64,000 nucleotides of DNA from Leptospira barantonii (GTDB lineage Bacteria > Spirochaetota > Leptospiria > Leptospirales > Leptospiraceae), in NCBI RefSeq assembly GCF_002811925.1, contig NZ_NPDS01000001.1, positions 587,001 through 651,000 on the forward strand. The letters run 5' to 3'. The notes below the pieces were generated by a model. That model did no database searches. It was not told the origin of the DNA and saw only the letters and a list, made by a program, of their open reading frames with translations. Positions 11,068 to 21,770 of the stretch are shown here, piece by piece. Each line of letters begins with the position of its first letter. Positions within the stretch are counted from its first letter, which is position 1. A program made the translations under genes and the position numbers.

Positions 11068-11310
11068 ATGAAATATTTAGAAACGGAACAAGTCATTCCT
11101 TCCAAGGGAATGTCTTATACAATGTACGAAGTGGAAGGCGAGGATCAGATCCAAAAGATGATGACTTACATTCCCAACACGGACGAAATTCATATCTATC
11201 CGAAACCTCCGGTCAAAAAATTGTATAAACCGGAACTTTGTAAGGTAATCGATGAAGTCGTTTTTTCGGAACTTTGGAAATTGGGAGAAGAAAGAAAAGC
11301 GGCTAAGTAA
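11068..11310 (+). CDS. Small conserved protein of unknown function
   Basis: 80 residues, charged, no signal or membrane segment. It begins MKYLETEQVIPSKG after the good ribosome site AGGAGAAG, which supports expression. Secondary structure looks like a short beta sheet followed by a C-terminal helix (VIDEVVFSELWKLGEERK). No family recognised. It is divergent from the P-loop kinase and ends 15 bases before the tRNA-Phe gene, which is on the other strand. Confidence 0.65.
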   Translation: MKYLETEQVIPSKGMSYTMYEVEGEDQIQKMMTYIPNTDEIHIYPKPPVKKLYKPELCKVIDEVVFSELWKLGEERKAAK

Positions 11311-11316
11311 AAAGGA

Positions 11317-11402
<86 letters not shown>

Positions 11403-11492
11403 TCATGGACAGCATAGAAAAACAGTCCTCACTGTCAACGAAAAAGATCGGAAACTCCTCATTCTCCCCGGACGCTTTCCGGGAGAGGTAAA

Positions 11493-12158
11493 ATGTCTTC
11501 CTCTTCCAAAATCTGCGACCCGAGCCTTCGTGAAGAAGAAAGAATGAAGATGGTCGATTCTCAAATTGTTTCTCGCGGGATACGAAATAAGGAAATTCTT
11601 TCAGCGATGCGTTCGATTCCAAGAGAATGTTTCACGCTCGCTTCTCATTCTTCTCAAGCTTACGAAGACAAACCTTTGCCCATCGGTTTTCATCAAACGA
11701 TTTCGCAACCTTTTATGGTCGCTTGGATGTCTCTGCTTCTCGAGGTTCGGAAGGGAGATCGGATTTTTGAAATCGGAACCGGCTTCGGTTATCAAAGTGC
11801 GGTTTTGATTTTTTTAGGGGCGAAACTTTTTTCGGTAGAGTTCTTCGATTCTTTGCATAAGTCTGCGGTTGAGAATTTGGAACGTTGGAATTCGGGTTGT
11901 ACGAGTTCGAATCGTTTCGTGAGTGGAAGCGCTCCTCAGGTTCTCGGTCCCGATCTTCAATTTGATAAAATGATTTCTTGCGCGGCTCTTCCCGATCTTC
12001 CGAGTGTGGGGAGTTCCTACTTTCAATCCTTGGTTCCCGGTGGGATTTTTATTTTTCCTTTGGGGCAAGAAGAACAGTTTTTGATGATTGGAAGAAGAAC
12101 CTTGAACGGTTGGTCCTTTGCGTCGAAGGGTGCGGTGAAGTTCGTTCCTTTGTTGTAG
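11493..12158 (+). CDS. pcm: Protein-L-isoaspartate O-methyltransferase
   Basis: 221 residues. It repairs isoaspartyl residues in damaged proteins using S-adenosylmethionine. The family's N-terminal MVDSQIVSRGIRNKEIL, the PLPIGFHQTISQPFMVAWM segment, and the SAM motif EIGTGFGYQSA (about 93-103) are all present, followed by the PGGIFIFPLG end region. Length is normal. Next to tRNA-Phe but on the opposite strand. The short palindrome GTAGGGAGTTCCTAC begins 12 bases after its stop. Confidence 0.92.
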   Translation: MSSSSKICDPSLREEERMKMVDSQIVSRGIRNKEILSAMRSIPRECFTLASHSSQAYEDKPLPIGFHQTISQPFMVAWMSLLLEVRKGDRIFEIGTGFGYQSAVLIFLGAKLFSVEFFDSLHKSAVENLERWNSGCTSSNRFVSGSAPQVLGPDLQFDKMISCAALPDLPSVGSSYFQSLVPGGIFIFPLGQEEQFLMIGRRTLNGWSFASKGAVKFVPLL

Positions 12159-12170
12159 TCGGAATGCTTG

Positions 12171-12319
12171 GTAGGGAGTTCCTACGATTTTTCGTGTTAT
12201 GTCGGCCCCCACCCGAATTTGGGCGGTGGTGGTGGGCTTTGTGGGAGAATTGCGGAGGATTTTCTATATCAAAAAAACAGCATGAAGTCAAGTCGAATCG
12301 TGTTGTAGGAACTCCTACA
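12171..12319. repeat. Pair of short palindromic repeats bounding an intergenic segment
   Basis: GTAGGGAGTTCCTAC at 12171-12185 and TGTAGGAACTCCTACA at 12304-12319 are near-palindromes of the same family and bracket about 118 bases. Inside is a GC-rich fold (CCCCCACCC near 12204 against GGCGGTGGTGG). The segment could act as a terminator between the convergent pcm and the secreted protein gene, or be a small repetitive element. Confidence 0.5.
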
Positions 12320-12325
12320 GAAATT

Positions 12326-12664
12326 TCAAAGTTCGTTCAAAAGAATTTGATATCTTTCAACTTCTCTTTCTAAGGCTTCGGCCTGTTTGCGGTAACGATC
12401 GGACTGAGATTTGCTCGCCAAAAACTTTCCTCCAGTAGAACGTCTGGAGAGCTCCCGCAATTCTTCCGCTCTCGCGGCTTTTTGTGCAGAAACGGCGCGT
12501 AGATAATTGGCAACCGCAGTCTTTTGTTCTTTGGTTACCGCACTTTCGATCAAAGCTTTTTCCATCAGTCTTTGTTCCGTCTCTTCGGAGATCGCAAAGT
12601 TAGAATTCGAAACAAGAAAAAAAGCCAAAAGGAATAGGGATGTTAAGATGCTTCGTGATTTCAT
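12326..12664 (-). CDS. Small secreted helical protein, unknown function
   Basis: 112 residues from the ATG at 12664. The first 28 residues (SILTSLFLLAFFLVSNSNF) are a signal peptide, probably cut after the AISEE region; the rest is a charged, alpha-helical, Ala/Glu/Arg-rich chain ending EREVERYQILLNEL, likely coiled coil. No known domain. An in-frame start at 12688 is less likely because it precedes the signal peptide. Predicted to be periplasmic. Convergent with pcm. Confidence 0.65.
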   Translation of the reverse strand: MKSRSILTSLFLLAFFLVSNSNFAISEETEQRLMEKALIESAVTKEQKTAVANYLRAVSAQKAARAEELRELSRRSTGGKFLASKSQSDRYRKQAEALEREVERYQILLNEL

Positions 12665-12688
12665 AAATAGCCTATGGCCTTCTATCAT

Positions 12689-13329
12689 TTAGACGCCATG
12701 GTTTTAAAGGGGGTTCTTTCTGAATCGTTCTTTTTGTTTCATTGGAGCGTTTTAGATCTTAGGTTTTAAAGGTATAAGGTGAAATCGTTATCTTTCTTTT
12801 CTTCAGGCTTGTGTTTGATTTGAAGAAAGGAGAATTTTCGCTTTTTGAAAGCGCGCACAGAGTTCCCGCACGAAACGAACGATTCTCAGTTGACGGAACT
12901 CCGTATTCCAAATCGGATCTTTTACTGCCTTTATTCTAAAATCCTCGAACGCTCTTTTGTCGCACTTGAATGCTCGCGGGCGCGACGTTTTTTGGACTTG
13001 GACGAGAATGTATTCGATTTAGAATATTCTATAAATTGAATGTAGTTCGACGAAATTCCGGTTTGCATTTTGGGTTTTAGTTTTTTTCGAAACGACGTAG
13101 TTTGCGGGTTTTCAATTCCCGTTTTTGCTTCAATTCTTTCTTCTCTTAACAAACAGGATTCGGTAAAAAAGGGTTTTGGCTTGTTTCCTTAGATTTTAGG
13201 GATGTGGATAAATTTCTTATTTACAGTCCTTTTCAGGGTTTGATTCTCCTTTAGAGCGTTTTCCGAACGTCGTTTTCCACCCGGAAAAGCTCCCATTCCC
13301 GATACGAACGGATAAAAGAAGAGATAAAT
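12689..13329. other. Long intergenic region upstream of acyl-CoA dehydrogenase
   Basis: 640 bases with no convincing gene. It must carry the promoters of both the secreted protein (minus) and the acyl-CoA dehydrogenase (plus). GAGTTCCCGCAC at 12860-12871 belongs to the dispersed repeat family. A hairpin-like TCGC/GCGA pair followed by six T lies near 12957-12996 but is weak. Open frames here have no matching ribosome site and look random. Confidence 0.5.
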
Positions 13330-15030
13330 ATGGATCTATTGAACCCCAAAAAAACGGAATTCAAACATCTGGATGAAAAATCCAGAAACATCATGAAGCG
13401 GACGATCGCCTTTTTTGAAAAGAAAGGAAAGAATAAACTGAAAGAAGACGATCGCAATCAGGCTTGGTACGGCGACTTTCTCGAGTTTCAAAAACAGGAA
13501 AAGGTTTTCGCGACTCTGATGACTCCCGCGGGTTACGGCGAAAGCGATTCTCGATGGGATACGACTCGTATCTGCGACTTCAACGAGGTCGCCGGTTTTT
13601 ACGGTCTTTGTTATTGGTATACTTGGCAGGTTACCATGCTCGGACTCGGTCCGATCTGGAACAGTAAGAACGAAGAGATCAAACATAAAACCGCAAAACT
13701 TCTTCAGGAAGGAGAAATCTTCGCGTTCGGTCTTTCCGAAAAAGAACACGGAGCCGATTTGATTTCCAGCGATATGTCCTTGGAGAATAAAGGCAACGGC
13801 GATTACATCGCAAACGGAAGAAAATATTATATCGGAAATTCGAACAAGGCCGCGATCGTTTCCACGTTCGGTAAGATGAAAGATACCGGTAACTACGTTT
13901 TCTTCGCGGTCAACTCCGGTCATAAGAATTACGAACTCGTTCAAAACGTGGTTAACTCCCAAAGTTACGTGGGAGAATACGCGTTGAAGGAATATCCGAT
14001 TCAGGAAAAGGACATTCTTTCCAAAGACAGAGAGGCTTGGGACGCTTCTTTGAGTACGATCGCCGTTTGTAAATACAACTTAGGTTGGGCTTCCATCGGA
14101 ATCTGCACTCATTCTTTTTACGAGGCCCTCAATCACGCTTCCAAAAGAAAACTTTTCAATCGTTACGTGACCGACTTCTCCCAAATCAAACAGATGTTCG
14201 TCGACGCGTATTGCAGACTTTTTTCGATGAAACTTTTCGCCGCAAGAGCGAAGGATTATATGAGATCCGCGTCCGCGACCGACAGACGTTATCTTCTCTT
14301 CAATCCTATGGTTAAGATGAAGGTTACGATGCAGGGAGAAGAGGTGATCAATCTTCTTTGGGACGTGATCGCCGCGAAAGGTTTCGAAAAGAATATGTAT
14401 TTCGAAATGGCGGCGAAAGATATCAGAGGTCTTCCTAAACTCGAAGGAACCGCTCACGTAAACATGGCCTTGATCATCAAGTTCATGAACAACTATTTCT
14501 TCGAATCGAATTCTTCCCTTCCGGTGATTCCGAAGATCGACGAATTTAAAAACGACGACTTCCTTTTCAACCAAGGAACAACTTCGAAAGGTTTCGAAAA
14601 GATCACCTTTCACGATTACAATAAAGTCTACGCGAGCGTGGATCTTCCGAACGTGAAAATCTTCAGAAAGCAGATCGAAGTATTGAAGGACTTTTTGAAA
14701 TCCACCCCACCCGATTCTAAACAATCCAAGGATTTGGATTTTATGCTGATTCTCGGAGAATTGTTCGCGTTAGTCGCTTATGGACAGCTTTTGATTGAGA
14801 ACGCGGCGATCGAAAAAGTGGAAGACGATCTTCTCGATCAGATTTTCGATTTTATGGTGAGGGATTTTTCCAAATACGCGCTTCAGCTTTATTCAAAAAG
14901 AAGCAGTACGAAAGAACAGATGGAAAAATGTCTTTCTATGATTTATAAACCGGTGGAGAACGAGGAACTTTTCAATCGCATCTGCGCTAAGGTTTATTCT
15001 TACAAAGACGCCTACGAAATGGCTCCCTAA
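13330..15030 (+). CDS. Acyl-CoA dehydrogenase family protein
   Basis: 566 residues. An FAD enzyme that introduces a double bond into acyl-CoA. Recognised by the middle-domain pattern FAFGLSEKEHGADL then YIANGRKYYIGN, and the C-terminal helical domain with KMKVTMQGEEVINLLWDVIAAKGF and GTAHVNMALI. It is longer than the usual 380-residue enzymes and resembles the larger acyl-CoA dehydrogenase subfamilies. The catalytic base was not identified by eye. Monocistronic. A repeat-rich segment begins 15 bases after the stop. Confidence 0.85.
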   Translation: MDLLNPKKTEFKHLDEKSRNIMKRTIAFFEKKGKNKLKEDDRNQAWYGDFLEFQKQEKVFATLMTPAGYGESDSRWDTTRICDFNEVAGFYGLCYWYTWQVTMLGLGPIWNSKNEEIKHKTAKLLQEGEIFAFGLSEKEHGADLISSDMSLENKGNGDYIANGRKYYIGNSNKAAIVSTFGKMKDTGNYVFFAVNSGHKNYELVQNVVNSQSYVGEYALKEYPIQEKDILSKDREAWDASLSTIAVCKYNLGWASIGICTHSFYEALNHASKRKLFNRYVTDFSQIKQMFVDAYCRLFSMKLFAARAKDYMRSASATDRRYLLFNPMVKMKVTMQGEEVINLLWDVIAAKGFEKNMYFEMAAKDIRGLPKLEGTAHVNMALIIKFMNNYFFESNSSLPVIPKIDEFKNDDFLFNQGTTSKGFEKITFHDYNKVYASVDLPNVKIFRKQIEVLKDFLKSTPPDSKQSKDLDFMLILGELFALVAYGQLLIENAAIEKVEDDLLDQIFDFMVRDFSKYALQLYSKRSSTKEQMEKCLSMIYKPVENEELFNRICAKVYSYKDAYEMAP

Positions 15031-15044
15031 AACGCGGAGAAATT

Positions 15045-15160
15045 TGTAGGAACTACCACAAACTTACCTCAGGACTTCGGCGGAGCTCCGTTGAAGTCCG
15101 CTGATCTCGAAAGAATCTGCAGAATTTCGCGGAAAATTCGCAGAGTTCCCGCGTTTTCTA
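15045..15160. repeat. Compact cluster of palindromes between convergent genes
   Basis: TGTAGGAACTACCACA (15045-15060) is followed by a 28-base palindrome at 15072-15099 (arms GGACTTC/GAAGTCC and CGGAG/CTCCG with G-T pairs between), an imperfect palindrome near 15117-15143 (CTGCAGAATTT / GAAAATTCGCAG), GAGTTCCCGCG (15143-15153) and a terminal TCTACA. The two ends are related in inverted order. It may be a REP-like or small non-autonomous element, and could also stop transcription from both flanking genes. Confidence 0.5.
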
Positions 15161-15168
15161 CATTTGAA

Positions 15169-16143
15169 TCAAAGCTCGTGTTTGTAACCGGCGCGAAAAA
15201 CCTGACCACCGACTTGAATCGGATACGCGGGAGTAGGGGATAGATTCAGAACGGTTCCCAAGGATTGACTTGTGGTCGAATCCATCTTGGACGCGAATAC
15301 GGTTTCCACTTCCAAAAACACGTGACCCTTATCCGTGATTCTCGCCTGAGTTCCGATCAACCAGTGGGGAGAAAAACCCGAAATTCTAAACTGTGTATTC
15401 TCGCGAACGGAAGGAGGATCGGGTCCGTCCTTTAAAAGATCCCGAACCAATGCCAATTGAGGAACGCTCGGAACAAGAGCATCTAACGTGTCGTTGATCG
15501 TCTTGGAATCGTTTCTTCCGCGGATTCCCCAGCCGCCCGTATAATAATTCAAACCGGCGCCCATATAAATCGAAGTGTCTTCGGTGACGTTGATTTTGAT
15601 TCCGATCGTCGCCGGAATGATGATCGATTGAAAGTTCCAATTCGCGTCGATAAAACGATAACCGATAAAGCTGGCCTTTGTGATTCCACCCGCGATTTTC
15701 TGCGTGTAGTTTGCGGAGATTCTCCAGAAAAAATACTTCGCGAAATCCTTTTCGAAACCGGCCATGATACTGCCGCCGACCATCGCACCTTGCGCGCTTT
15801 CCACTTGAAAAACTCCGCCCGTGGTTCTTTCGATCGTAAGAAGTCTATTTTCGGGAACGACCAATCTTCGAAGCGCGACCCCGTTGACCGTTCCGCTCGA
15901 GTTGCAACCCGCTTTGGTCGCGTCGCAAGGATTTGAAGATTGAACCGGATAGTATTGCGCGGAATTGATCCCGTCTTTTGTGATGACTTCTCCCATGTTT
16001 CCCAAATCGAATTGAAGACCGAGTCCGGTGACGAAGTATGATTTTGCGGAGACGTTTTTACAAAGGAAGAATAAGGATAACAGAAGAATCGTCTTCCAAG
16101 AAGACGCCTTTCGAATCAAGATTGAGGGTTTGTTGAGAATCAT
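15169..16143 (-). CDS. OmpL1-like outer membrane beta-barrel protein (paralogue)
   Basis: 324 residues with a signal peptide (TILLLSLFFLCKNVSAKS). It aligns with OmpL1 over its whole length: KSYFVTGLGLQFDLG, ITKDGIN, ENRLLTIERTTGG, GAMVGGSIMAGFEKDF, KYFFWRISANYTQKI, GLNYYTGGW, IGTQARITDKGHVFLEVET and the end GYKHEL all match. The largest differences are in the loops (residues 65-95 and about 215-250), as expected for surface-exposed regions. It lies 224 bases downstream of ompL1, with a terminator between them, so it probably has its own promoter. A tandem duplication that has diverged (inference). Confidence 0.88.
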   Translation of the reverse strand: MILNKPSILIRKASSWKTILLLSLFFLCKNVSAKSYFVTGLGLQFDLGNMGEVITKDGINSAQYYPVQSSNPCDATKAGCNSSGTVNGVALRRLVVPENRLLTIERTTGGVFQVESAQGAMVGGSIMAGFEKDFAKYFFWRISANYTQKIAGGITKASFIGYRFIDANWNFQSIIIPATIGIKINVTEDTSIYMGAGLNYYTGGWGIRGRNDSKTINDTLDALVPSVPQLALVRDLLKDGPDPPSVRENTQFRISGFSPHWLIGTQARITDKGHVFLEVETVFASKMDSTTSQSLGTVLNLSPTPAYPIQVGGQVFRAGYKHEL

Positions 16144-16310
16144 TTACGCTTTAAAGAACAATCCGAAAATTAGGAAGCTAAATTCGGAGACGCTCCTGTC
16201 AAGGTTCTTCAATATTTTTTTGACCTATCTATCTCGGTGCGCACGATCGGAGTCGTCGTTGTAGTCTTATTTTATATTCAGATTCTACAAAGCCTTAACC
16301 TTCGAAGGCA

Positions 16311-16341
16311 TAAAAAAAGGCCCTCCGAGGAGAGCCTTTTT
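16311..16341 (-). terminator. Intrinsic terminator of ompL1
   Basis: GGCCCTCC and GGAGAGCC form a stem with runs of A on one side and T on the other, so it works in both directions. On the minus strand it lies 27 bases beyond the ompL1 stop and ends in a T-run, separating ompL1 from its paralogue. Confidence 0.85.
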
Positions 16342-16367
16342 ACAAATGAAATTCTTAAGAATAAATC

Positions 16368-17327
16368 TTAGAGTTCGTGTTTGTAACCGAATCTGTAGAT
16401 TTGTCCACCGACAACGATTGGATACGCAGGGTAAGGAGAAAGGTTAGAAGCTCCCCCTACGGACTGAGTTTTACCTACAGCGTAAGCCGCAGACATGATC
16501 GTTTCGAGTTCTAAGAATACGTGACCTTTATCGGAAATTCTTGCTTGAGTTCCGATCAAGAAGTTAGGAGCGATACCGGAAGCTCTAAATCTTGTGTGCT
16601 CACGAGTAACCACAGGATCAGTTCCGTCGCTCAACAAGTTTGCAACGCTGGTAAGTCCAGCCGCAGTCAATGCGTCGTATCCGGATTTAATGTTGTTCAT
16701 TCCGTTCAAAGACCATCCACCGTTGAAGTAGTTCAAACCGGCACCCATGTAAACTGCCGCGTCTTCAGTTACGTTCAATTTGATACCTACAGTAGCAGGA
16801 ATCACGATAGAGCTGAATCCCCAAGTGATGTCTACGATGTTGTAACCTAACATATCAGCTTTGGTAACCCCACCGGAAATCTTTTGAGTGTATTCAGCCG
16901 CAACTCTCCAGAAAAAATACTTAGAGAAATCGGACTCGTAACCTACCATCAAGTTACCACCGACCATTGCGCCTTTAGTTGACTTTGCGTTAACCAAACC
17001 GCCGGTAGTTCTGTCGAGAGTGATCAGTCTGTTTTCAGCAGGAATCGCTCTTCTTGGAGCAACCCCAACGTAAGTTCCAGTTCCTGCCGCTTTGGAAGGA
17101 TCTTGGATACAACCTGCATCCGCACCAACGGAACAAGTATTGGAAGAACGGACAGGACCGTAATAACTTGCGGCGTCCAAACCGTCTTTAGTGATAGTTC
17201 CACCTAATTGACCCAGGTCTAATTGAAGACCGAATCCTACAACTGCGTATGATTTTGCGCTTAAGCTTGCAACCGACGACAACAGTACGGCTAGGACAAG
17301 CAACACCTTACTCATGTTACGAACCAT
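16368..17327 (-). CDS. ompL1: Outer membrane porin OmpL1
   Basis: About 319 residues, the known size of OmpL1, a transmembrane beta-barrel of pathogenic Leptospira. The signal peptide ends SVASLSA, followed by KSYAVVGFGLQLDLGQLGG, ITKDGLDAASYYGPVRS, RTTGGLVNAKSTKGAMVGG and the C-terminal FGYKHEL, which I recognise from OmpL1 sequences. The ATG at 17327 is chosen because AAGGAG sits six bases upstream; an upstream GTG at 17345 has no site. The codons look like those of a highly expressed gene. Variable loops lie around residues 55-80 and 205-235. Confidence 0.96.
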   Translation of the reverse strand: MVRNMSKVLLVLAVLLSSVASLSAKSYAVVGFGLQLDLGQLGGTITKDGLDAASYYGPVRSSNTCSVGADAGCIQDPSKAAGTGTYVGVAPRRAIPAENRLITLDRTTGGLVNAKSTKGAMVGGNLMVGYESDFSKYFFWRVAAEYTQKISGGVTKADMLGYNIVDITWGFSSIVIPATVGIKLNVTEDAAVYMGAGLNYFNGGWSLNGMNNIKSGYDALTAAGLTSVANLLSDGTDPVVTREHTRFRASGIAPNFLIGTQARISDKGHVFLELETIMSAAYAVGKTQSVGGASNLSPYPAYPIVVGGQIYRFGYKHEL

Positions 17328-17345
17328 TGATAACTCCTTACTCAC

Positions 17346-17777
17346 GATTCAATTTGAATTTGATTGTGTTTCCGGAAGTTGTATCTATTTCCTGAATCCC
17401 GGACACAGGGTGAAACTTTAGAAGTTCGCGGATTAGTGTCAAACAGGATTTAGCGAAAAGGCTGAAAAGTTCCCAAAATTCTAAAAAGTGAGTGATAATT
17501 TTTTAACTTATTTATAACAAATGTTATGCATTTGTATTCGTTTGTTCATCCGAATTGCGACGAAAAAATTCCCCACAGTCCTTGAGGGATTTTGGAAAAA
17601 CCGATTCTATTTTTTGAGTTCGAAGCCTTTTTTACTCTGAGTGTTATAAATGAAGACTGAGCATTTCCGAAAGTGGGCAGACAACGAAATTCTTTCGCAA
17701 CTACCTTGTTAGGTTAGACACCGAAGGTCTTTTTCTACTTGTCATCGGATTCTTTCCGTGGGATTCTACTTTTGAAA
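17346..17777. other. Promoter region of ompL1 and thiC leader start
   Basis: AT-rich region between divergent ompL1 and thiC. It should hold the ompL1 promoter on its left and the thiC promoter near 17640-17760, but I cannot place a -10/-35 pair with confidence. No coding frame with a ribosome site. Confidence 0.5.
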
Positions 17778-17860
17778 CCGTTGGGGGTGGGGCTTTATAA
17801 GCCTCTGAGAGAGTCCCCGGAACCTGATCAGGATAAGGCCTGCGTAGGAAAACGGATCAG
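17778..17860 (+). promoter_or_regulatory. TPP (THI-box) riboswitch
   Basis: The region contains the conserved pieces of a thiamine pyrophosphate aptamer in order: GGGGTGGGGC, CTGAGAG, CCCCGGAACCTGATCAGG, ATAAGGCCTGCGTAGGAAA. It lies about 130 bases before thiC on the same strand, the classic arrangement in which thiamine pyrophosphate turns off thiC. I see no clear terminator after the aptamer, so control may act on translation or through a structure I could not resolve. Confidence 0.95.
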
Positions 17861-17910
17861 TTAAATTCTTATTTTGAGAGTTATCGCGCAATTGCTCGAG
17901 GACTTTCTAA

Positions 17911-19560
<1,650 letters not shown>

Positions 19561-19561
19561 T

Positions 19562-19628
19562 TGTGGGAACTCCTGCAGGTTTCATGAATGTTTTACTTTG
19601 AATGCGAAAGAATGTAGGAACTACTACG
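19562..19628. repeat. Two copies of the dispersed short palindrome
   Basis: TGTGGGAACTCCTGCA (19562-19577) begins just after the thiC stop, and TGTAGGAACTACTACG (19613-19628) follows 35 bases later. Same family as the repeats near 12171, 12304 and 15045. Confidence 0.5.
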
Positions 19629-19719
19629 TTTCAAAGTGGAATATGCGAGATCTGTTATGGTCATCACTTGGTCCGACAAACAAAGCCGGGCCAAAATTAC
19701 ATTGACGAACCGCGCAATT

Positions 19720-20691
19720 TTACTCGGAGACGATATTCAAAATCTGTTCTCCGAGATCGATCCTTCCGTCCGGGGTGCGAATCGTGGAACGAACTACGTC
19801 CCCCGGTTGAAGGTATTGTCGTCGTTTGCTCTGACCTTTGACGAACAATTTCCATTTTTTCTTTTCGGGTAAAAGACTTGCAAGATTTTGAATAAACTTT
19901 CCGGGGGCGAGAAGGGCGCAACCGGAAGGGGTTCCCGTCAACAAAACGTCTCCCGGTGAAACATTACAAAATTCTGATAGTTCCAAAATGCTTTCGGTAG
20001 GATTAAAAACCAGATTGGAAGCCTTATCTTTTTGACGGACTTCTCCGTTTACGGAAAGAGTCAGTTCCAAAGAACCCAAAACTTCGAAGTCGCCCGGATC
20101 CAAAACGGTGAGATAAGGACCGGAAGGACAAAAGGTTCGATACGACTTTCCCTTATACCACTGCATTTGCGGAAGTTGTATGTCCCTCGCGGAAACGTCA
20201 TTCGCCATAAAGAACGCGGCGACGTATTCGCTTACGTTTGAGGAATTCTTTGCAAGAGGTTGATCGAAACCTTTTCCGAACACAAGACCGAGTTCGATTT
20301 CATAATCTAAAAGTTTTACGTGCGCGGGCCGAACGACTTCTCCGATCGGAACAGAAAGGGAAGCGTCCGATTTTGTGAAGAATAGATTGTAATTTTTTTC
20401 GTCCGGATCGAGGCCCGATTCGATCAGATGTTGTCTGTAGTTGGCACCTTGACAGAGGATCTGACACGGGGCCGTGATCGGAGAAAGGATCGAAACGTTT
20501 TTTAAAGAAAGACTTTGCGTTTTTGTTTGTATCTTTGTCTTTGCGGACTTCTTTTTGATTCGAACGAATTCGAGAAATTCCTTTGTGGATAAGTCTCCGC
20601 AGTTTAACGGGAGAACGTTTTTATTTCCGCCTTCGATTTTTCCCCAGTCGATCTGATTCTTTTTGTAAAATCGAATATAGTTTGTCGCCAT
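19720..20691 (-). CDS. Fumarylacetoacetate hydrolase family protein
   Basis: 323 residues. The C-terminal two thirds form the FAH fold used by hydrolases and isomerases acting on beta-diketo acids in aromatic or similar catabolism. Metal-ligand candidates are in [12 protein letters not shown] (Glu pair) and [26 protein letters not shown] and [11 protein letters not shown] complete the active site. The N-terminal 90 residues match the extra domain of larger FAH members. The exact substrate is unknown. Stands alone; convergent with thiC. Confidence 0.87.
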   Translation of the reverse strand: MATNYIRFYKKNQIDWGKIEGGNKNVLPLNCGDLSTKEFLEFVRIKKKSAKTKIQTKTQSLSLKNVSILSPITAPCQILCQGANYRQHLIESGLDPDEKNYNLFFTKSDASLSVPIGEVVRPAHVKLLDYEIELGLVFGKGFDQPLAKNSSNVSEYVAAFFMANDVSARDIQLPQMQWYKGKSYRTFCPSGPYLTVLDPGDFEVLGSLELTLSVNGEVRQKDKASNLVFNPTESILELSEFCNVSPGDVLLTGTPSGCALLAPGKFIQNLASLLPEKKKWKLFVKGQSKRRQYLQPGDVVRSTIRTPDGRIDLGEQILNIVSE

Positions 20692-20820
20692 AAGTGTAAA
20701 GCCCGCCTAAAGTTTTTCGAATCGATTGCAACTTAAAAAAAATGCAACGATTGTTCCGACAAATTATTTCCGGATTAAAATTCTGTTTGTAAAATATACA
20801 GGTTCGATGACTGGAGCGCC

Positions 20821-21747
20821 TTAACGAAGTAGAAAATCTTTTTGAGAATCGATCGCTCTTCTCGATTCCTTCAACGGATTCAACATCATAAAAACGTGAA
20901 ACGCGTCCGGATATTCTTCGTATCGAATCGAAACGTCGTTTTCCTTACACTTTTCGTAAAACTTTCGAATGTCCGGTAAAAGAATATCCGCGGTTCCACT
21001 TTGCATCAGGATCGGAGGTAATCCCTTTACGTCTCCGTAAATCGGGGAAATCAAAGGATTTTTTAGATTCGCGTTAGGCGCGTATTGAGCGGCCGCATCG
21101 ACCAAGAACTTTTTAGTAAGCATAGGATCTTCTTTGGCGACGAGGTCCACGTTCGGATTGTCCATATTCAAATCCAACCAAGGAGACATGAGAATCAAAC
21201 CTTGCGGAAGAGAGGATTTGGTTTCTCTAAGACGAAACGTGATCGCAAGAGCCAAACCTCCGCCTGCGCTGTCGCCTAACAAAAACCAACGATCGGTGAG
21301 AGAACCGTTCTTTTGAAGTTCATGGATCAACTCCAAAGAACCTTCCAGTCCGTTCGGAAACGGAAACTCCGGCGGCATTTTGTAATCGATCACGAGTGCC
21401 GCCATCGAAGTTTTTCGAATCATCCTTGAAACGTATTTCCACTGAGTTTCATAGGGACCTTTGATATACCCGCCTCCGTGAAGATAGACGAGAATTCCTT
21501 TGGAGGAATTTTTACGATCGAGCCAAGTCGCGGTCGTGTTCTTGACTTTGATAATTTCCACTGCGTGATCCAGTGCGACGTTTTTCGGAGGTAGGGGAGA
21601 ATTCTTTCGGATTCTTTCCATGATATCCGTGTTGCGCATCACGAATTTGACGATAGGAAGAGGATTCCACAAGGACCAAAGCAGAAGCGCGAGTAAAAAC
21701 GCGGAAAGAGCCGCAACGGACGCGTATCGTATCGAATACTTTTTCAT
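20821..21747 (-). CDS. Alpha/beta hydrolase, hormone-sensitive-lipase type
   Basis: 308 residues. One N-terminal membrane anchor (about 8-26) precedes an esterase domain with the oxyanion motif HGGG (90-93), the nucleophile GDSAGG (Ser160), and a C-terminal catalytic His in YPDAFHVF. Probably hydrolyses short-chain or lipid esters at the membrane. It follows the SDR gene by 23 bases on the same strand, so the two are likely co-transcribed and may act on one substrate (inference). Confidence 0.88.
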   Translation of the reverse strand: MKKYSIRYASVAALSAFLLALLLWSLWNPLPIVKFVMRNTDIMERIRKNSPLPPKNVALDHAVEIIKVKNTTATWLDRKNSSKGILVYLHGGGYIKGPYETQWKYVSRMIRKTSMAALVIDYKMPPEFPFPNGLEGSLELIHELQKNGSLTDRWFLLGDSAGGGLALAITFRLRETKSSLPQGLILMSPWLDLNMDNPNVDLVAKEDPMLTKKFLVDAAAQYAPNANLKNPLISPIYGDVKGLPPILMQSGTADILLPDIRKFYEKCKENDVSIRYEEYPDAFHVFMMLNPLKESRRAIDSQKDFLLR

Positions 21748-21770
21748 TTTATTCTTCCGTATAACAACGA

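Noticed and set aside
12845..13039. Open frame in the gap before acyl-CoA dehydrogenase
   Set aside because: No ribosome site, composition of random sequence, and it includes a copy of the dispersed repeat.
14080..14724. Long antisense frame inside acyl-CoA dehydrogenase
   Set aside because: The sense strand encodes a conserved enzyme and the antisense product shows no domain or start signal.
15045..15160. CRISPR-like repeat array
   Set aside because: The repeats are different from each other, palindromic, and not regularly spaced; there are no cas genes in the window.
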